A stretch of DNA of 6,327 nt from an uncultured Bacilli bacterium (GTDB taxonomy: Bacteria > Bacillota_I > Bacilli_A > RF39 > UBA660). A program made the position numbers and the translations under genes. Under the pieces are notes generated by a model. The model was not told where the DNA came from. It made no database searches and saw only the letters and a list, made by a program, of their open reading frames with translations. Each line of letters starts with the position of its first letter. Within the stretch, counting starts at the first letter, position 1. Location of the stretch: contig CAJTIX010000034.1 in NCBI GenBank assembly GCA_910576795.1, positions 1-6,327 on the forward strand. The letters are read 5' to 3'. This document shows positions 4,998 through 6,327 of the stretch, in pieces.

Positions 4998-5359
4998 TAG
5001 TCCTCAAAATGTTTGTAAAGAGGCCTTGGTTTATACTCTGGCGTTTTGCCATCCTCTTTGGTTCCAAAATCCTGTAGAACTCCTAATACACGTTGCATAC
5101 TACTAATTCCATTTTGAACACTATCCAAATCTACCGTTTTAAGCCAACCTAAAATCTCCCCTACACCAAAAGCAGATGCCTCTTTGGTTTTTTCTTCTAC
5201 TTTTGTTTCCTTTTGGTAAGGTTTCCATACCTCTTCTTTGGTTCCATATAAATCAAATAGTTCGTAAAATTTCTGCCATGACATTTCTCCACTTTTTACA
5301 TATCGAATGAGTTCTGGTTTTTCTTTTACAAATTCTTTGAATTCTGTCATCTTATCCAT
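4997..5359 (-). CDS. ylbD: YlbD-like spore coat protein
   Basis: This is a YlbD family protein, listed as a putative spore coat protein in Bacilli; direct function is poorly known. The preferred start gives 120 aa (MDKMTEFKEFV); B. subtilis YlbD is about 130 aa. The N-terminal part, with FKEFVKEKPELIRYVKSGEM (7-26) then SWQKFYELFDLYG (27-39) and VWKPY, carries the family pattern of a KP.L...V..G...WQ..YE.. helix pair. A polar Lys/Glu-rich linker (about 48-60) and a short tail ending KPRPLYKHFED follow. A GTG three codons upstream (5368) lengthens the frame but falls inside the Shine-Dalgarno AGGTGG (5365-5370), so ATG 5359 is chosen. It is coupled to ylbE by a one-base overlap. Confidence 0.82.
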   Translation of the reverse strand: MDKMTEFKEFVKEKPELIRYVKSGEMSWQKFYELFDLYGTKEEVWKPYQKETKVEEKTKEASAFGVGEILGWLKTVDLDSVQNGISSMQRVLGVLQDFGTKEDGKTPEYKPRPLYKHFED

Positions 5360-5364
5360 GATAA

Positions 5365-5370
5365 CCACCT
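5365..5370 (-). promoter_or_regulatory. Shine-Dalgarno deciding the ylbD start
   Basis: AGGTGG lies five bases before the ATG at 5359. The longer frame's GTG (5368) is part of this site, so it cannot be the start. Confidence 0.75.
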
Positions 5371-5375
5371 AATAC

Positions 5376-5404
5376 ATTATATGTGTAATTTAAAAAAAGT
5401 TCAC
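5376..5404 (-). promoter_or_regulatory. Weak candidate promoter before ylbD
   Basis: A TATAAT (5376-5381) lies in the 41-bp gap between the sirA-like gene and ylbD, but the -35 at 17 bp is poor (GTGAAC, 5399-5404) and the leader would be only about 10 nt. The extended -10 reads CATATAAT, which resembles the sigma-E -10 (CATACAAT), but no sigma-E -35 is evident. No terminator follows the sirA-like gene, so read-through may drive ylbD. Confidence 0.3.
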
Positions 5405-5814
5405 CTTGTTTTTTGCATTTGATTACTTAACCAAAAATAATCTTTGTTTTTAAAATCGCATACAAATATTTTTTTATTATAGATATGGAATACTTTCAGA
5501 ATCTCTGGAAAATTGACATTACTCTTGATCACAATACACCCATATCCAATTTGTAATATTGTTTTTTCACAAATAGAATGGATTTTAAGTTGTTTGGAAT
5601 TTACAATGGTACAAGTATATCTTTCTTGAATATAGTGATTTAATAGTTTGACAGAAAATGGTTGACATATACTATCAAATAAGGAAAATCCATAGTTAAA
5701 ATTGGGTTCTTTTAATTGATACAGATTATATAAAATATCATATAGTGTTTTTGGATTTTTTCGAAATAATTTAAAATATTCTGTTTGAATCAGAAAAAGA
5801 TAATATTTTCGCAT
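5401..5814 (-). CDS. sirA: SirA-like sporulation inhibitor of replication
   Basis: This resembles SirA, which binds domain I of DnaA early in sporulation and blocks new rounds of replication. The N-terminus MRKYYLFLIQTEYFKLFRKN matches the family pattern (YY.Y.I..E.F...F) followed by LYDILYNLYQ and, near residue 60, a segment with PFSVKLLNHYIQERY. The C-terminal half is beta-rich (IHSICEKTILQIGYGCIVIK, then KKIFVCDFKNKDYFWLSN). From the chosen start it is 137 aa; B. subtilis SirA is about 148 aa. The frame opens at a GTG (5823) inside the Shine-Dalgarno GGTGAT, so ATG 5814 is preferred; ATG 5820 is also possible. Presence beside YlbD and with SpoIIGA in the window fits. Similarity is judged by eye and is moderate. 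Confidence 0.6.
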   Translation of the reverse strand: MRKYYLFLIQTEYFKLFRKNPKTLYDILYNLYQLKEPNFNYGFSLFDSICQPFSVKLLNHYIQERYTCTIVNSKQLKIHSICEKTILQIGYGCIVIKSNVNFPEILKVFHIYNKKIFVCDFKNKDYFWLSNQMQKTR

Positions 5815-5823
5815 TGACATCAC

Positions 5824-5849
5824 CAGATATAGTATAACAACTATATCTG
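5824..5849 (-). promoter_or_regulatory. 26-bp inverted repeat over the -10 of the sirA-like gene
   Basis: Arms CAGATATAGT and ACTATATCTG are perfect 10-bp complements separated by TGTTAT (minus strand). The dyad covers the predicted -10 and abuts the GGTGAT Shine-Dalgarno (5819-5824). It could be an operator or a hairpin affecting translation. It lacks a T-run, so it is not a terminator. Confidence 0.55.
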
Positions 5850-5862
5850 CTTATTTTGTCAA
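5834..5862 (-). promoter_or_regulatory. Sigma-A-like promoter of the sirA-like gene
   Basis: A perfect TTGACA (5857-5862), a 17-bp spacer and TGTTAT (5834-5839, four of six matches to TATAAT) lie on the minus strand. The -10 is the centre of an inverted repeat (5824-5849) that would be blocked by a bound regulator. The leader would be about 13 nt. Confidence 0.5.
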
Positions 5863-5888
5863 AAAAAAGATATTCATATGAACATCTT
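5861..5888 (-). terminator. Rho-independent terminator after the 100-aa membrane protein gene
   Basis: On the minus strand AAGATGTTC (5880-5888) pairs with GAATATCTT (5867-5875), one G-U pair included, around ATAT; six T's (5861-5866) follow. It begins within the stop codon, and the T-run merges into the TTGACA of the next promoter. Confidence 0.8.
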
Positions 5889-6189
5889 ATTTTCTTTTAA
5901 AGAAATATTTAATTAAATAGTAATCTAATACAAGAAAAGCAAATACAAATAACCAAGCTAAGATATCATAAAATAATCCATTCGCATATCTTCCAATAAT
6001 AACCAATATAGAAGATGGAATATATTTATGAATGAAACGGCTGACTTCTACAATTCCAATATGATTTGCGATATAAGTCATAACATGAAAGAAAATTTCA
6101 ACAATTCCTAAAAAATAAACAAAACATTTGGTATCCCGAAAGACAATAATCACTACTGCAATTAATACCAATAAAACTATTAAATCCAT
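5887..6189 (-). CDS. Uncharacterised 100-aa membrane protein
   Basis: I do not recognise this protein. It is 100 aa with about three or four hydrophobic segments (roughly 2-17, 24-42, 58-66 and 72-94) and a basic C-terminus (KYFFKRK), which would sit inside the cell. A short loop (about 43-57, with NHIGIVEVSRFIHKYIP) lies between the second and third segments. It is an integral membrane protein with no catalytic motif visible. It has its own promoter, a good Shine-Dalgarno (AGAGGTG, 6194-6200) and a terminator, so it is a single-gene unit. It stands next to sporulation genes, but nothing in the sequence ties it to sporulation. Confidence 0.8.
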   Translation of the reverse strand: MDLIVLLVLIAVVIIVFRDTKCFVYFLGIVEIFFHVMTYIANHIGIVEVSRFIHKYIPSSILVIIGRYANGLFYDILAWLFVFAFLVLDYYLIKYFFKRK

Positions 6190-6216
6190 ATTACACCTCT
6201 ACTATCATACTTTTAA

Positions 6217-6245
6217 AGTATATCAAAAAAAAGAAGAAAAAACAA
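6217..6245 (-). promoter_or_regulatory. Sigma-A promoter of the 100-aa membrane protein gene
   Basis: TTGTTT (6240-6245), a 17-bp spacer and TATACT (6217-6222) lie on the minus strand, with the -10 ending 28 bp before the ATG. A 15-bp dyad (ATACTTT and AAAGTAT arms, 6207-6221) overlaps the -10 and may be an operator or a leader hairpin. Confidence 0.7.
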
Positions 6246-6276
6246 TATTTTATGGTTGTATTATAAATAGTGTTGG

Positions 6277-6294
6277 TGTGAAAAATTCATCACG
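6277..6294. repeat. Second copy of the 18-bp palindrome-like motif
   Basis: TGTGAAAAATTCATCACG matches the palindrome at 4692-4709 at 15 of 18 positions; the right half ATTCATCAC is identical. It lies 32 bp upstream of the -35 of the membrane protein gene. The rest of the 138-bp gap (6190-6327) holds that promoter and no gene I can support. Confidence 0.45.
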
Positions 6295-6327
6295 CTATTT
6301 TTATTTAACAAAATAGACATAAGTTTG

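Noticed and set aside
6128..6316. Plus-strand 62-aa frame
   Set aside because: It overlaps the 100-aa membrane protein gene and its promoter in antisense; no Shine-Dalgarno and no plausible product.
6261..6320. Minus-strand 19-codon frame starting MSILLNKNSV
   Set aside because: No Shine-Dalgarno is visible in the few upstream bases, and it covers the repeated operator-like motif, so it is probably chance.
1..6327. CRISPR array, tRNA, rRNA, insertion sequence or riboswitch
   Set aside because: I saw no regularly spaced repeats, tRNA-like cloverleaf, transposase, terminal repeats or known aptamer core on either strand.

Overview
The window is A+T-rich DNA from a low-GC Firmicute. Every gene I can support is on the minus strand, so in transcription order the window reads from high to low coordinates. 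SpoIIGA, a SirA-like protein, YlbD and YlbE point to the Bacilli side of the Firmicutes and to a lineage that sporulates or did so recently. Several genes end in TGA and tryptophan is encoded by TGG, so the mycoplasma code (TGA = Trp) is not in use. I cannot name a genus.

Right side (about 6327 to 4096): a 100-aa membrane protein of unknown role with its own promoter and terminator; a SirA-like gene; the overlapping pair ylbD-ylbE; a strong terminator; then rsmD. In Bacillus subtilis ylbD, ylbE and rsmD (ylbH) lie in the same order, but ylbF and ylbG lie between ylbE and rsmD there and are absent here. After rsmD comes a 69-aa protein of unknown function with a near-consensus promoter and its own terminator.

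Middle (about 3807 to 1302): a compact peptide-export cassette and the most interesting part of the window. It encodes a 691-aa ABC transporter with an N-terminal C39 peptidase, a possible 18-aa membrane peptide overlapping the transporter's end, and two small peptides (46 and 52 aa) joined by a one-base overlap. Both peptides carry textbook 15-residue double-glycine leaders. The layout is that of a two-peptide (class IIb-like) bacteriocin or peptide-signal system in which one transporter trims the leaders and exports the products. Each predicted mature peptide has exactly one cysteine, near its C-terminus. No conventional immunity protein is visible. A rho-independent terminator closes the cassette.

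Left side (about 1280 to 1): rpsU (bS21) from a strong promoter, an intercistronic hairpin, yqeY, a second terminator, and the first 158 codons of spoIIGA, which runs off the window at base 1. Start codons for rsmD, ylbD and the sirA-like gene were moved inward from the longest open frames because strong Shine-Dalgarno sequences and family N-termini favour the internal ATGs. Regulatory-looking DNA includes an 18-bp perfect palindrome with a near copy 1.6 kb away, and two dyads upstream of the sirA-like and transporter genes.
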